A stretch of DNA of 31,867 nt, taken from IMG/VR virus record IMGVR_UViG_3300037070_004264, positions 1-31,867 of that record. The stretch is one strand, 5' to 3'. The DNA comes from a virus. Of this stretch, positions 1-9,684 are shown piece after piece (position 1 is the first letter of the stretch; every line of letters starts with the position of its first letter). Made by a program: the position numbers and the translations under genes. The notes under the pieces were generated by a model. The model was not told the origin of the DNA, did no database searches, and saw nothing but the letters and a program-made list of their open reading frames with translations.

Positions 1-415
1 TACTTGTAACAGCCGCTACGCCATAATTTGAAGGATCGGCATTAATTTTAGCCACGATTTGAGTAGCAATGTACTCTCTGCGTAACTGAGCCGTTGTACC
101 TTCAACAGCCAAAGAAAGGCTTGTTTTGTAAGAATACAGCTTTAAAGGAGATTCAGAACCAGAGATATTACGTCTTGAGTCGCCGATTAATACTCCATAA
201 ACTGTACTTCCAACTGGAACCCATGTAGTATCTACACCTCCAATTGTTACTACTTGTGGTACTTCAGCTTTATATTTAATCTGCTTAATAGAAGATAGTA
301 ATTTCTTCCATGTAGCACTTAAACCAGCTATGGTGATGTACCCACCACTGCTTTGTACGTCAGTCGCTGCGGACGTGCGTAACAAAACTGCTTCGTTAAT
401 TTGTTGTTTTGCCAT
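1..415 (-). CDS. Structural protein, 3' part cut by the window edge
   Basis: The gene starts with ATG at 415 and reads leftward out of the window, giving 138 codons with no stop. The protein opens MAKQQINEAVLLRTSAA and is rich in Ser, Thr, Val and Gly, with alternating hydrophobic residues that suggest beta structure. No enzymatic motif is visible. It follows the connector-like gene in the head-gene block and has its own promoter-like sequence at 449-480, so a virion (head, neck or tail) protein is the best reading. The family was not recognised, and the missing C-terminus prevents more. Confidence 0.6.
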   Translation of the reverse strand, partial: MAKQQINEAVLLRTSAATDVQSSGGYITIAGLSATWKKLLSSIKQIKYKAEVPQVVTIGGVDTTWVPVGSTVYGVLIGDSRRNISGSESPLKLYSYKTSLSLAVEGTTAQLRREYIATQIVAKINADPSNYGVAAVTS

Positions 416-448
416 GATTTTTGTTTTTAAGTTAAATTATTAATGTTG

Positions 449-480
449 TAAATATAACATATTTAGCAACGCTAAAGCAA
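449..480 (-). promoter_or_regulatory. Promoter-like sequence before the left-edge structural gene
   Basis: On the minus strand TTG (480-478) and TATATTTA (456-449) are 21 nt apart. This fits the Bacteroidota pattern TTG / TAnnTTTG with one mismatch in the -7 box. The spacer contains the hairpin TTTAGC-GTT-GCTAAA (476-462). The 13-nt core of that hairpin, TTAGCGTTGCTAA, also occurs on the plus strand at 15283-15295. Confidence 0.45.
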
Positions 481-482
481 TG

Positions 483-1265
483 CTATGAAATATTTTTATT
501 TACCTCCTTATCAACAAACATAGCTTTATTAAAGTCCGATATGTCCCCGCTCAAAATTCCCGCCACAACCCAACACATTTTCTCCTGCACCTGTTCTGGT
601 AAATTACTGTCCACTAAAATAGAGGTTAATATCACCTGTCCACTAGTTAAATCTTGCGTTGAATTAGTTGTAAACGTATCGGCTGGATTGTACGTAACGC
701 CATTATATTCGCTTTGGTTAACCACCGTATAGTTTGTGAAAGGAGCTAAAACCCCCACTCCATCATCAATTAAATTGCTCTCATTGCCCATATAAAAGTT
801 AGAGGGCGTTTTAAGATAAGTTAATTCACAAGTTGGCGTTCCTGTTGTCCCGCGATAAACTTTCCATCCAGTAGCGTCTTCTCTTTGAAAGATGTATTTA
901 TTAGTCGGCGCTGTATATGTATTTTGCAACTGCCTGTTAAGCTGATCGTCATCGGTTGGCGTTACTTCCGCTAATGTCCCGTCAATAAAGACATTCATTA
1001 CCTGAAAATAATAATAGTCGGCAGGATAATTAATGTGGCTTACAATATAATCAGAGGTGGTTTGTAGCGTTGTAACGGCTGGAGTAGCGTCTGTTTTAAG
1101 AGTATATAAATACTTCCTTACTTCATCAGGTTGGTCTTTAAAAAACTCTACAATTTTCTTTTGCACCATCACAAAAGTTATATTTATCTGATTAAAAGTA
1201 AATCGGGATGTTCTTGAGCGGTCTAAATAAGACATCACTCGTTCGTAGGAAGAAATTGCGTTCAT
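483..1265 (-). CDS. Head-tail connector / neck-like protein
   Basis: 260 aa. The N-terminal 60 residues (MNAISSYERVMSYLDRSR and onward) look helical. The middle is aromatic-rich, with a run of Tyr around residue 84, and probably forms beta sheet. The C-terminus carries CWVVAGILSGDISDFNKAMFV. Proteins of this size directly downstream of capsid genes in tailed phages are often head-completion or adaptor proteins, and that positional argument is the main evidence. No catalytic motif is seen. A terminator (1293-1315) separates it from the upstream gene, so it may need read-through or its own start signal. A tail-hub protein is an alternative. Confidence 0.5.
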   Translation of the reverse strand: MNAISSYERVMSYLDRSRTSRFTFNQINITFVMVQKKIVEFFKDQPDEVRKYLYTLKTDATPAVTTLQTTSDYIVSHINYPADYYYFQVMNVFIDGTLAEVTPTDDDQLNRQLQNTYTAPTNKYIFQREDATGWKVYRGTTGTPTCELTYLKTPSNFYMGNESNLIDDGVGVLAPFTNYTVVNQSEYNGVTYNPADTFTTNSTQDLTSGQVILTSILVDSNLPEQVQEKMCWVVAGILSGDISDFNKAMFVDKEVNKNIS

Positions 1266-1292
1266 TGTAAATGTTTTGCCATAAAGATAAAT

Positions 1293-1315
1293 AAAAAAGG
1301 CGGTTATTAGCCGCC
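1293..1315 (-). terminator. Intrinsic terminator between virion genes
   Basis: On the minus strand the 5-bp stem GGCGG/CCGCC with a 7-nt loop is followed by six T. It lies 25 nt past the stop of the 375-aa gene and 28 nt before the ATG of the connector-like gene. Confidence 0.75.
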
Positions 1316-1339
1316 CTTTAAATTTGTGTTTAATGAATG

Positions 1340-2467
1340 TTATGCTTCAGTAGCTTCTAATTTCTTAGCATCTATTTTAGCCTGTAGCGCCTCTGGTGAA
1401 ATTTTAGCTACTTGCCATCCTTTCACCCCTAAAGCTTTTGCTTCAGCTCTCAAGGCTTCCATATCAACCTTTGGCGCAATGTTTTTTTCAACATCACCTG
1501 TTGATAACTTTTTTTCTCCCATCTGAGTTATTAAAGCCTCCATTTCAGCTAATCGTTTCTTTAGAGCCTCTTTTTCAGGGTCTTCGCCACCTACCATAGG
1601 TAATGAAGTGATTGGCTTAGATGTTTGCTCTAATCCTTTAGCTCTTTTATCAAGAGTAAATGTATTAATAGCCGCCGCCAAATCAGGATTCTTAACTAAA
1701 TGAGCAATTGCTAATTCCTGAGTCTTACCAATGTTCATTCCGCCGTATTTAAATCCTTCCATTGGATTAAATTCAATTACAGCCATTGACATCGCGTTTT
1801 TAAGAATAGTAAGGTAAGTTTTAGTTGGGCTGTTATACATATCCAAAAATTCCTTAGCTCTTGGAGCCTTTCCGTTAACCCCCTCTACAACGTTACACAA
1901 TTCATTAGCTAATACCATCGGCGAATAAACATCAGGATTAATGCCCATATTACGAGCGCAATCCTTCAATTCTTCCCCATAAGGAAGTGACTCAATAATT
2001 TCAATAGCTTTTTTCTTATGTGAACGCGTGTCGATTTCTTTCTGAGCCGCCGCTTCTTTATCGCGCACCTTAAATCGAGGTCTGCCTTGCGTGTCTACAA
2101 ATTTACCAGACTCAATAGCCTTTAATACTATGCAGCACAATTCAGCTTGCATTGGGTCAGTACGATCAAAAAAGGTATTATTACCCAATCTTAATCTTTG
2201 ATACTGAATCTCCTTGCTGATATTGTGAATTCCAGTTGGTTTGCCCCAGATAATTCCAGTTTTTTTGTCTACAAACTTTGCGTAAGACGCGTTATTAGAT
2301 AGTCCGCGTTCTGAATCTGTTTTCTTTAAAGCCTCAATTTCAATCATCCCGTGTCTTGGACATATATCAGAATTGTCAAAATTAATATGCTTGTGCTTCA
2401 TTCCGTTACCATCTTGTACCCAAATGAATGGTGAAGTGGTATCTACTGTGTTATTTACGTTTTCCAT
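1340..2467 (-). CDS. Virion-associated protein with C-terminal LEM/Rho-N-like motif
   Basis: 375 aa. The N-terminal part has a possible metal site: HKH near residue 25, a Cys at about 36, then PRHG. A helical, Glu/Lys-rich segment follows around residues 296-340. The last 40 residues contain LRAEAKALGVKGWQVAKI, which resembles the short LEM/SAP/Rho-N-like helix pairs that phage virion proteins often carry at a terminus. It lies between the capsid and connector genes, each boundary marked by a terminator. The function is unknown; a minor head protein is likely. A hairpin leader precedes the ATG at 2477-2489. Confidence 0.55.
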   Translation of the reverse strand: MENVNNTVDTTSPFIWVQDGNGMKHKHINFDNSDICPRHGMIEIEALKKTDSERGLSNNASYAKFVDKKTGIIWGKPTGIHNISKEIQYQRLRLGNNTFFDRTDPMQAELCCIVLKAIESGKFVDTQGRPRFKVRDKEAAAQKEIDTRSHKKKAIEIIESLPYGEELKDCARNMGINPDVYSPMVLANELCNVVEGVNGKAPRAKEFLDMYNSPTKTYLTILKNAMSMAVIEFNPMEGFKYGGMNIGKTQELAIAHLVKNPDLAAAINTFTLDKRAKGLEQTSKPITSLPMVGGEDPEKEALKKRLAEMEALITQMGEKKLSTGDVEKNIAPKVDMEALRAEAKALGVKGWQVAKISPEALQAKIDAKKLEATEA

Positions 2468-2476
2468 TTTTTTTAT

Positions 2477-2489
2477 GCGCCTCTCGCGC
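2477..2489 (-). promoter_or_regulatory. Leader hairpin GCGC-GAGAG-GCGC
   Basis: On the minus-strand mRNA a 4-bp GC stem closes a GAGAG loop 9 nt upstream of the ATG of the 375-aa gene. The same loop on a different 4-bp stem (CAGC/GCTG) is found before the terminase-small-like gene at 10224-10236, so the stem changes while pairing is kept. Confidence 0.45.
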
Positions 2490-2507
2490 TTTTAAATTAT
2501 TTAATAA

Positions 2508-2534
2508 AGGGCAATAGAGGTTTTCTACTGCCCT
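2508..2534 (-). terminator. Terminator directly after the capsid gene
   Basis: On the minus strand AGGGCAGTAG pairs with CTATTGCCCT, with one internal mismatch and a 7-nt loop, followed by TTTATTAAAT. It begins 10 nt past the capsid stop codon. The T tract is interrupted, so termination may be partial. Confidence 0.6.
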
Positions 2535-2543
2535 AATTTATTT

Positions 2544-4034
2544 CTAGCCCTTGTAGATAATACCGCAAAGTGAAGTATTATAAACAACTAACATATCTTG
2601 TTTTAAGCAAGCGTATTTGTTAGCATCTTGTTCTGACTGTACGAAACCAGCTTTACCAGTTAAACCTAAGAAGTCAGCTTCAACCATTTTACGCGACAAG
2701 CCATTAGCCTGTTTGTGTAAAATTTCCATAGTAGGACTGTCGCCTGAACCAGACTTAGACATACCAATGAAGAAGATTGTGCTTGACATATCAGGATTAC
2801 CTTGAGCGTCTAACGATGTAAACATACGAGGGTCATCAAACATTGTGTGCTTAATGAACGTACAGCTGTTACCGTTAAGGTTAATGCGCATGAAGTTCAT
2901 ACCAGTTCCAGTTTTTGCTCCACCAGCTTCTTTAGAATCAAGAACAGTTTGGAATAAACTTGTATTTTGATTACCAGAAATTGTCGGCGCAACACGCTGT
3001 AAATTAGCATAAGCAGCAGTACCACAAATACCATAGAACTCGATCTCATCAATTTGATTTGAACCAAGTTGCATAGTCTGCATAATGTCTTCAAAGTCAT
3101 CAGCAGTTGGATTTCCATCTGAACCAGAACCGTAAAGAATGTTGTTACCATTTACTTGTTGTTCGAAACCATCACCTTGTACGATAGGGAATCCTGTTTC
3201 AGGATCGTTTCCTAAAGCAGAAGTTGTACGTAATGAACCATCAGAATTCTTCATAGAAGATACTCCGAATAATTTATGACGCTCGTCTTCAGCTGACATG
3301 ATAGCTTTTAATTGTTGTACTTTAGTGTACATCCAACCTCTTGCCATTCCTGCTGCGTTTGAATATTCATACCATAAAATATCAGAATCAGCATCACCAG
3401 TAATGGTAGCTGTTTTACGCTGAATAGTAGTATGAGTAACAAATACATCAGGCTTTTTATCGCGAGAATAACCACGTAATGAACCTTCACCAAATGAAGT
3501 GTGAACTGGCATACAGGTAAAAGTTCCTGTTTGAGCCGCCACATCAGTTGCATAAGCGAAAGTTGCTCCATCAACAGTTTGAAAAGTGTAAACGAATCCT
3601 GAAGTAACATTACCATTACCACCATCCATTACACGCGCTTGTAAACGAGAGTTGAACATTACAACATCACCTTGGTTAAGGTAATCGCTTTGCATTAATA
3701 ATTGGAACGCTCCGCCAGTTGCAGAAGAACCAATTTGCGATAAGATAACCGCGTTAGTTTCGATACGGCCAATCACATCAAAACGATATGCTTTATTGCC
3801 AATACCACTTCCTTTACCTACAAGGAATTTTTGCTTTGCTCCAGCTTCAGCGTTAATACCATAAGGTGTAACTGCTCCATCTGTTAACAACGTCATAATA
3901 TAACGACGATTTTTATACTCTAACCATTTACGGATTTCGGGCTTTAGCGCCTGATTCCTGATTAAGTCATTTTCATCTGTACAGGTCGGGCCAAAAGTGC
4001 CTTGTACGATGTTTATTTGTCCTTGAAGTGCCAT
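2544..4034 (-). CDS. Major capsid protein
   Basis: 496 aa, a usual length for a phage major capsid protein. It lies between a scaffold-like gene and smaller head genes, and a terminator follows directly, as is common for a highly expressed capsid gene. The protein is rich in Gly, Ser, Thr and Asn with regular beta-like segments, and no enzyme motif is seen. The last 20 residues (CLKQDMLVVY and onward, from residue 476) probably form the final strand of the fold. The same segment recurs at the N-terminus of the membrane protein at 10260-10655. The call rests on gene order and size; an HK97-type fold is inferred. Confidence 0.82.
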   Translation of the reverse strand: MALQGQINIVQGTFGPTCTDENDLIRNQALKPEIRKWLEYKNRRYIMTLLTDGAVTPYGINAEAGAKQKFLVGKGSGIGNKAYRFDVIGRIETNAVILSQIGSSATGGAFQLLMQSDYLNQGDVVMFNSRLQARVMDGGNGNVTSGFVYTFQTVDGATFAYATDVAAQTGTFTCMPVHTSFGEGSLRGYSRDKKPDVFVTHTTIQRKTATITGDADSDILWYEYSNAAGMARGWMYTKVQQLKAIMSAEDERHKLFGVSSMKNSDGSLRTTSALGNDPETGFPIVQGDGFEQQVNGNNILYGSGSDGNPTADDFEDIMQTMQLGSNQIDEIEFYGICGTAAYANLQRVAPTISGNQNTSLFQTVLDSKEAGGAKTGTGMNFMRINLNGNSCTFIKHTMFDDPRMFTSLDAQGNPDMSSTIFFIGMSKSGSGDSPTMEILHKQANGLSRKMVEADFLGLTGKAGFVQSEQDANKYACLKQDMLVVYNTSLCGIIYKG

Positions 4035-4068
4035 AATTTGTTTTTAGTTTTTGAGTTAATTAAAGTTT

Positions 4069-5385
4069 TTACTCACTACTAAAAGCCTTTTCTTCTTTTA
4101 AAATGTCAAATTGATTTGTTATCGGTTTTTTTGTTACTACTTGATTAGCCCCGCCTGTTTTAACTGTAGTTGGCGTGTTGTGTAACGTCTTCTTTTGTTC
4201 CAGTAATAATTTTTCCCGAACTCTGTTCTCGTAGGATTGCATCCCCTTATCATGGAACTCAAGCATTGTTATGGCTCTTGCCAATTTCTCAGGATTGTTT
4301 AACAAGTCATTAACAGCACCACTATTAATTTTATTAGCGAGAAACTGTCGGTCTGTTTGGTTTAAATTCTTGTCCAAGAACGAAGGAACTCTGTCCAACG
4401 CTTTAATTACTTGTTCAATTTTCGCCTTTTCAGCCGTTGATTTTTCTTGTAACTGACGAGTCTGATACTCTTGTATTTTCTGTTGTTGAAAATTCTGTAT
4501 GTTTACTTTTTCTTTGTTAAGATCAATTCTGATTTTAGAATCCAAAAGGTCAAGTTGATTTGAGTCTTTTATCTTCTGCATTTCAACATCAATCATTTCG
4601 GGAGTGTACTCAGGATTAGATAATCTAATATCTTCTCTTATAAGCTCCTCTTTCCCTAATTTCAAATAGTTGTCTATTGTTAATGTCGGCGTAATAATTT
4701 GCTCTAATGTTAAATCAGGAATAGCATTTGCTAATTCTAAAGCAGTTGCTACATCGGGCTTTAATTTACTAAACACCGATTCTTGAGCTTCAGTCTTTGC
4801 CTTTTCAATTTCAGCTTGCCATTTAGCTGTTTCAGCTTTTTCGTAAACGTCAAACCCATTTTCTTCTTTATAATCGGCTGGCACTTCTAATCCTTTAGCT
4901 AGCATTAAAGCTTTCCAAGTGCCGTCTTCAGCGCCTAATAAACCAATCTTAACCTCGTCTTCTGTTACAAAGCCTTCTGTTTCGGTTTTCTTTAATTCAG
5001 CCGCTGAAATTTCTTCTTTGGTGGCTGTTTCTGGTAATCCTAATTCAACTGCCTTAGCTTTTAGCTCATCCGCGATTTTTGTTTCAGCCGCCTTAATTTC
5101 TTCAGGTGTGGCTGTTTCTGGTAGGCTTAATTCTTTGGCTTTTGCAACTAATGCTTCAGCATCTTTTACTTTATTGTCGGCCTCTAATTTATCTTTATCC
5201 GCCTGTTCTTGAGGCGTAATTGTTAAATTAAGGTCAACTTCTGTTTTGGCAGTGCTGCCAGTGTCATCTGATTTAAAAACTGGTTCGGTTTCCAATATGG
5301 CAAACGGGTCGTTTTTAACATCAGGTGTAGGTGTAGGTGTCGGCTCTCCCGATTTGTTTACAACTATGTCTGTGTTTTCTTCCAT
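4069..5385 (-). CDS. Scaffold-like protein
   Basis: 438 aa, acidic, low in aromatic residues and largely helical. An N-terminal Pro/Thr stretch (TPTPTP) is followed by two tandem copies of a short motif, LSLPETATPEEI and LGLPETATKEEI, a type seen in phage capsid scaffold and protease-scaffold proteins. A long predicted coiled coil covers about residues 265-345. It lies between portal and capsid genes, where scaffolding proteins usually sit. No serine-protease motif was identified, so a separate or fused prohead protease is not supported. Confidence 0.65.
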   Translation of the reverse strand: MEENTDIVVNKSGEPTPTPTPDVKNDPFAILETEPVFKSDDTGSTAKTEVDLNLTITPQEQADKDKLEADNKVKDAEALVAKAKELSLPETATPEEIKAAETKIADELKAKAVELGLPETATKEEISAAELKKTETEGFVTEDEVKIGLLGAEDGTWKALMLAKGLEVPADYKEENGFDVYEKAETAKWQAEIEKAKTEAQESVFSKLKPDVATALELANAIPDLTLEQIITPTLTIDNYLKLGKEELIREDIRLSNPEYTPEMIDVEMQKIKDSNQLDLLDSKIRIDLNKEKVNIQNFQQQKIQEYQTRQLQEKSTAEKAKIEQVIKALDRVPSFLDKNLNQTDRQFLANKINSGAVNDLLNNPEKLARAITMLEFHDKGMQSYENRVREKLLLEQKKTLHNTPTTVKTGGANQVVTKKPITNQFDILKEEKAFSSE

Positions 5386-5421
5386 TTTTATGTATTATTT
5401 TGAATGTAAATGTATTAAGTT

Positions 5422-7635
5422 TTATTGACCTTGCAAAAATTTATTTTCAGCGTTATGCTGGTCATTAACCAACTTATTGCCAGATTTATTATCATCAATA
5501 GCCATTTGACCCTCTGTTTCAGCTCCAATCTTTTCTAACATCAGGTTTCTGGTTTCAGTTAATTGTTGTTCATGAATTTGCTGTTGTTGTTGTAACATTT
5601 GCTGTTGCATAGCCTGTTGATTTTGAGCATCCGCCGCTTGTTGTCTTATTGCGTTTTCCTGAACTCTTACATAAGCATCTTCAAATATTTGTTTGGCTTC
5701 TACAAAGGTTTCTGACATTTCAAATTTCAATACTTCCAAAGGAGTTATTTGCTGGGCGTTAATAGAAAACTCAAGCATTTGACGCATCTTTTGTTTGATC
5801 TCGTTATAACGTCCGCCGCTTTGTAAATACACGCCGTAATCCCTGAATCCAATCTCAGTAGTGATTTGCATATACTTAAACTTCTCACTACCTAAAATTT
5901 GCTCGCCCTCATCCTGTCTGTAAAACGCATAACTAATCTTAGAAGCCTCCGCAATACGCATTAACACTTGTTCGGTATAAAGCTCCATTGCGTAATAAAT
6001 AGGGGCTGTTTGCGTCCGCGAATTTTCTATAGCTTGCTGGGAATTCGTTACGGTAGCAGATGCCTGAATAGACCCCTCCCTTGTTTCGTTAATACCAGTA
6101 AGTCTATCCATTGTCATTAGAATCTGGTCTTTAAGCGCCAACAATTGTTGCACTGACTGACTTAACCCTAAATCGAATTCTTTAAACAACTCCATCCCTG
6201 ATAAATTACGATTAGCAAAGTTTCCTGAAGCTGAACTGTCAACATCAATAAAACTATCGTTAGCCATATCGTAGGCAATTTCCTTTAGCGTCCGCTTTTT
6301 CGGCAACGCTGCTCTGTCGTACATGATAACCTTACCCTTAAATTTAGCAAGTTCTTTCATTATCTGATACATTGTAATATCAAATAGATTATCAAAATTC
6401 TCTATTACTTTCTGTACTGAAATTCTTAGTCCATCAACAGTACCAACATTAATACCGATATAAGAACTATCAAGTATATAAGCTGGGTTATCGTGACGGC
6501 GCATTTGGAATGGTTTACGGCGCATATTTTTAAATATTACCCCTCCAATCATTGTCCCCTCCCACAAATCTTCTTCCCACTTAGTTTCGATTACATATTT
6601 ACCCTTTTCAACGTCCTTTTCAAAAGCTTCTTTATTAAGTTCATATTGTTTAGGACTTATCTCAATTGTCACCTTTTCGGTTTCGCTACTCCACTCTAAT
6701 TGATTGGTGGTTTTAGGCGCGATTTTATAGTAACGAGGCTTCATTGCCTTCCATTCAATATGAATAACGTCCACAAGTAATTGCTGTCCGTTCATAGTCC
6801 CCATCCACTGTCTTGTTGACCAGTTATCATACCAAGTGTTCTGCATATCCTGAAGCATATTTTTTTCAGCTTCAGTGAATTCATAACGATTCATTAATTG
6901 ATAAACTGGCATCCTTTGGCGACAACCCTTAATCGGACTCTTTTCTAAGAAATAATCATTCTCAATCTCCTGATAAATTGCATCGCGCGGATCAATTTTC
7001 AAATAATCAACATTACCCTTTTCGTCAATTTCAATCTTACCATAACAAGAACTTGTAACACAAACATCCAAGAATTGCTCGCCAAACTTTTGAACTAAAT
7101 TTAGCTTCTTAATCTTCTCATTTATAATAAGTTGCATTATATCTTCGCACTTATCTTTGGGGCTATATTTATCCCAAATCGGGTCTTCTTCAGAGCTTGG
7201 TATTTGAGCGCCCTCCATTACATCTACTCCCGCTTTATCTCGCAAATCTTCTAATGCTGGTTTAGCTAACATAGCGCCCGTCATAAAATCCATTTGACGC
7301 ATCTTATCGCTTATTGCCTCTATGTTAATAGTTTCAACAGTAGCTGCTAATGGTCTTTTGATCCACTCTCCGTGAAGTAAATTTAGTTTAGTTCTACCCG
7401 CGCGATAAGCTATGTATTTAGCTTTATTTTGTTTGCCGTAAGTTTTTTCCCACAGTCCGTTATGTGAGGCTGTTTTAACGCCATTATACGACTGATAAAG
7501 CGAAGTCATTTGCTGTCTTCGCCAATCGTATGTTGTAAGTAAATTTCGTGCGTAAAATAAAAACCCTTTACACCAATCAGGTGTTTTTTGTGTTTCGGGA
7601 ACTGAAATGTCGGGCAGACCAATATAATTACTCAT
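5422..7635 (-). CDS. Portal protein
   Basis: 737 aa, within the large size class of portals in podovirus-like and crAss-like phages of Bacteroidota. The N-terminal part includes a segment from about residue 80 with AGRTKLNLLHGEWIKRP. A central mixed region is followed by a helical crown, and a Gln-rich tail (QQAMQQQMLQQQQQ) spans about residues 680-700. It lies directly downstream of TerL (43 nt gap) and upstream of the scaffold-like gene, which is the standard order. The portal would form the dodecameric ring at the packaging vertex. Name and role rest on position, length and general look. Confidence 0.78.
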   Translation of the reverse strand: MSNYIGLPDISVPETQKTPDWCKGFLFYARNLLTTYDWRRQQMTSLYQSYNGVKTASHNGLWEKTYGKQNKAKYIAYRAGRTKLNLLHGEWIKRPLAATVETINIEAISDKMRQMDFMTGAMLAKPALEDLRDKAGVDVMEGAQIPSSEEDPIWDKYSPKDKCEDIMQLIINEKIKKLNLVQKFGEQFLDVCVTSSCYGKIEIDEKGNVDYLKIDPRDAIYQEIENDYFLEKSPIKGCRQRMPVYQLMNRYEFTEAEKNMLQDMQNTWYDNWSTRQWMGTMNGQQLLVDVIHIEWKAMKPRYYKIAPKTTNQLEWSSETEKVTIEISPKQYELNKEAFEKDVEKGKYVIETKWEEDLWEGTMIGGVIFKNMRRKPFQMRRHDNPAYILDSSYIGINVGTVDGLRISVQKVIENFDNLFDITMYQIMKELAKFKGKVIMYDRAALPKKRTLKEIAYDMANDSFIDVDSSASGNFANRNLSGMELFKEFDLGLSQSVQQLLALKDQILMTMDRLTGINETREGSIQASATVTNSQQAIENSRTQTAPIYYAMELYTEQVLMRIAEASKISYAFYRQDEGEQILGSEKFKYMQITTEIGFRDYGVYLQSGGRYNEIKQKMRQMLEFSINAQQITPLEVLKFEMSETFVEAKQIFEDAYVRVQENAIRQQAADAQNQQAMQQQMLQQQQQIHEQQLTETRNLMLEKIGAETEGQMAIDDNKSGNKLVNDQHNAENKFLQGQ

Positions 7636-7677
7636 TTTTTAGAATTGATTTCACCAAAAATAAGCATTTTTTTGTAA

Positions 7678-9684
7678 CTACGTACCAAACAGGTCGCTAT
7701 CTTGCTCATCGTTTTTCAACTCCTGAGTTTCTACGTTATGATGGTAGTTTCCGTTTCTGTCAAAAGTGCCAGCGTGAAGGTTGAAAGCTTCATCAATATC
7801 AGAGTCGTCGTGATTAGATGGAGGCGCTTCTTCTGCCGCTGCTTGCATTAAAGCAATCCCATAAGCATCCGCCAAATCGTTATCCGACCCTTCTTCAACT
7901 TCATCAAAGTTCTGCAACTGATTAATTAATTCATCAAACCATATCTGGTCAACATTATAATAAATAGCGGTATCCATTAAACCTACCATTTTAGGTCGGC
8001 TTCCCTTTGTTAACAATATTCCGTGAACGTGAGTTTGGTCTGAATTAGAGTTTTCAAATGCTTTTGGACGTAAGGCTAAGTATTGTTGTCCGTAATTTTC
8101 TTCGAAATATTTTATCACATGAGGTTTTGCAGCATCTATCAAAGTAGCCCCTTGTAAATTATAATACACAGCTAATTTTAAACACATTTCATAAAACATT
8201 TCCTTACGCTTAGGTCGCGTACAAATTACCGCAACAGGCGCTATTTGCGGGGCGTTTACAATAGTATTAGCTCGTATCAATACGCACATAGCCCCTAATG
8301 ATTTAGAGGTCTTAGAAGTGTCCTGATCGTAGCTGTCGATTCCGCCTGAATATAGCCCCCAATATCCTTTTAATGGATGTCCGTTGTCAAGTATTAAAAA
8401 TGTAGTTTCGTCTTTATCTTCTTTTGTAGCTGGTTTTGCAATTATTTGTAAGGGAATTTTTCTAAGCTTTGTATTCTCATCCATCGCCCAATCCAATTTC
8501 CATCGGGAATATTTTTTTGGTGAATTAGAAACAATATATTCTTGGTCGTTTAGTTTTTCAGTGTCGAATTCATTAACCGCCGTTTTTCTAAACATATCCT
8601 TTTCTTCTAAAGGATTGTTCTGCTTATACTCTAAATACTTCTTTTTATTTCCGCTTTTAGCAAGCTTATCTGACTTCTTTAAAATAAATTCTTTCGCCGC
8701 TATTTCATCTTCAACTCCAATTAATTCAAACTTTTTGTGGGTCAATAATAAATTAGGAATCTGCTCAATAATTTCTCCGTTACGGGTAGCGCCTCCGTAA
8801 TTTGGCTTGTGCATTCGAGTGGCTGGCGCTAAAAATTTAATCATATTAAATTCATCAGCGTGTTCCCAAATATATTTATAATCTTTAGAGCCTTTATTTA
8901 CATTCCCCGCTGTACCGTAAAAAAGCATCGTGCCAATTTGTTTATCACCATCAGTTAATGTATCCTCAGTTGCATTATAAAACTCAATAAGATTAGGAAA
9001 TTCTCCGCACTCCTCTGCTACAACATCGTTTAAATATAATCCCTTAAATAAATTGGGGTTATTAAACATTGTTCTAACGTGAATTTTATTTTTTGTTCCT
9101 TTATCAATCCACTGATTGTTTTCGTCTTGTATTTCATAACCCGCTTGTACTTCATCGTTATTACTAATTAATGTTTTAGTTTGTAATTCAAGTGGCATTA
9201 AAGAATCTCCATTACTCCACTTAGTCATAAAATCTAAAGCATAATCTTTTAACCCTGCCGCTATACCAGCGTTATATCCATACGTAAATCTATAACCATA
9301 ATCAATTACAGCCTTATGCGTAAACTCTGAAATACCTTTTCGTCGCGCTTTACCAATAATTATATTTTTACCTTTAGATTTAGCATATTCATATAATAAG
9401 GAAATTTCGTGGTGCAAATCAACTATATCTGGTGTAATAATACCGTTAATAGTTGACATATAATTAAAGTTTAAATAATAATAAAACCTTCCTGTTATAT
9501 ATGTCCCGCCACTTTGGTAGCCGTTAAAAATCCTAAAAATTTGCTCCTCCCAGTACTTTTCAAAATCTGGCGTTCCTTTTACTTTAGGATTTAATCTTGA
9601 GTCTGCATATTTCGGAATTCCGTAACGTGCGACAGGATTTAAGCAACAGCCCTTCCCTTTATAATATGGCGGACGTAAAATCAT
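7678..9684 (-). CDS. terL: Terminase large subunit
   Basis: 668 aa. The ATPase half shows a deviant Walker A, GKARRKGIS, at residues 111-119. A Walker-B-like strand LNDVVAEE lies at about 219-225, and a coupling motif YGTAGN at about 256-261. The C-terminal RNase-H-like nuclease half shows GIDSYD at 448-453, a strand with Asp in TLIDAAKP at about 514-521, and a terminal acidic cluster DNDLADAYG at 601-609. This is the DNA-packaging motor, cutting concatemers and pumping DNA into proheads through the portal. Its ATG overlaps the stop of the upstream gene by 4 nt (ATGA), so translation is probably coupled. Confidence 0.9.
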   Translation of the reverse strand: MILRPPYYKGKGCCLNPVARYGIPKYADSRLNPKVKGTPDFEKYWEEQIFRIFNGYQSGGTYITGRFYYYLNFNYMSTINGIITPDIVDLHHEISLLYEYAKSKGKNIIIGKARRKGISEFTHKAVIDYGYRFTYGYNAGIAAGLKDYALDFMTKWSNGDSLMPLELQTKTLISNNDEVQAGYEIQDENNQWIDKGTKNKIHVRTMFNNPNLFKGLYLNDVVAEECGEFPNLIEFYNATEDTLTDGDKQIGTMLFYGTAGNVNKGSKDYKYIWEHADEFNMIKFLAPATRMHKPNYGGATRNGEIIEQIPNLLLTHKKFELIGVEDEIAAKEFILKKSDKLAKSGNKKKYLEYKQNNPLEEKDMFRKTAVNEFDTEKLNDQEYIVSNSPKKYSRWKLDWAMDENTKLRKIPLQIIAKPATKEDKDETTFLILDNGHPLKGYWGLYSGGIDSYDQDTSKTSKSLGAMCVLIRANTIVNAPQIAPVAVICTRPKRKEMFYEMCLKLAVYYNLQGATLIDAAKPHVIKYFEENYGQQYLALRPKAFENSNSDQTHVHGILLTKGSRPKMVGLMDTAIYYNVDQIWFDELINQLQNFDEVEEGSDNDLADAYGIALMQAAAEEAPPSNHDDSDIDEAFNLHAGTFDRNGNYHHNVETQELKNDEQDSDLFGT

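Noticed and set aside
8384-8800. Antisense ORF of 138 codons in the terminase gene
   Set aside because: It is the complement of strongly conserved terminase sequence; low-complexity hydrophobic translation, no start signal.
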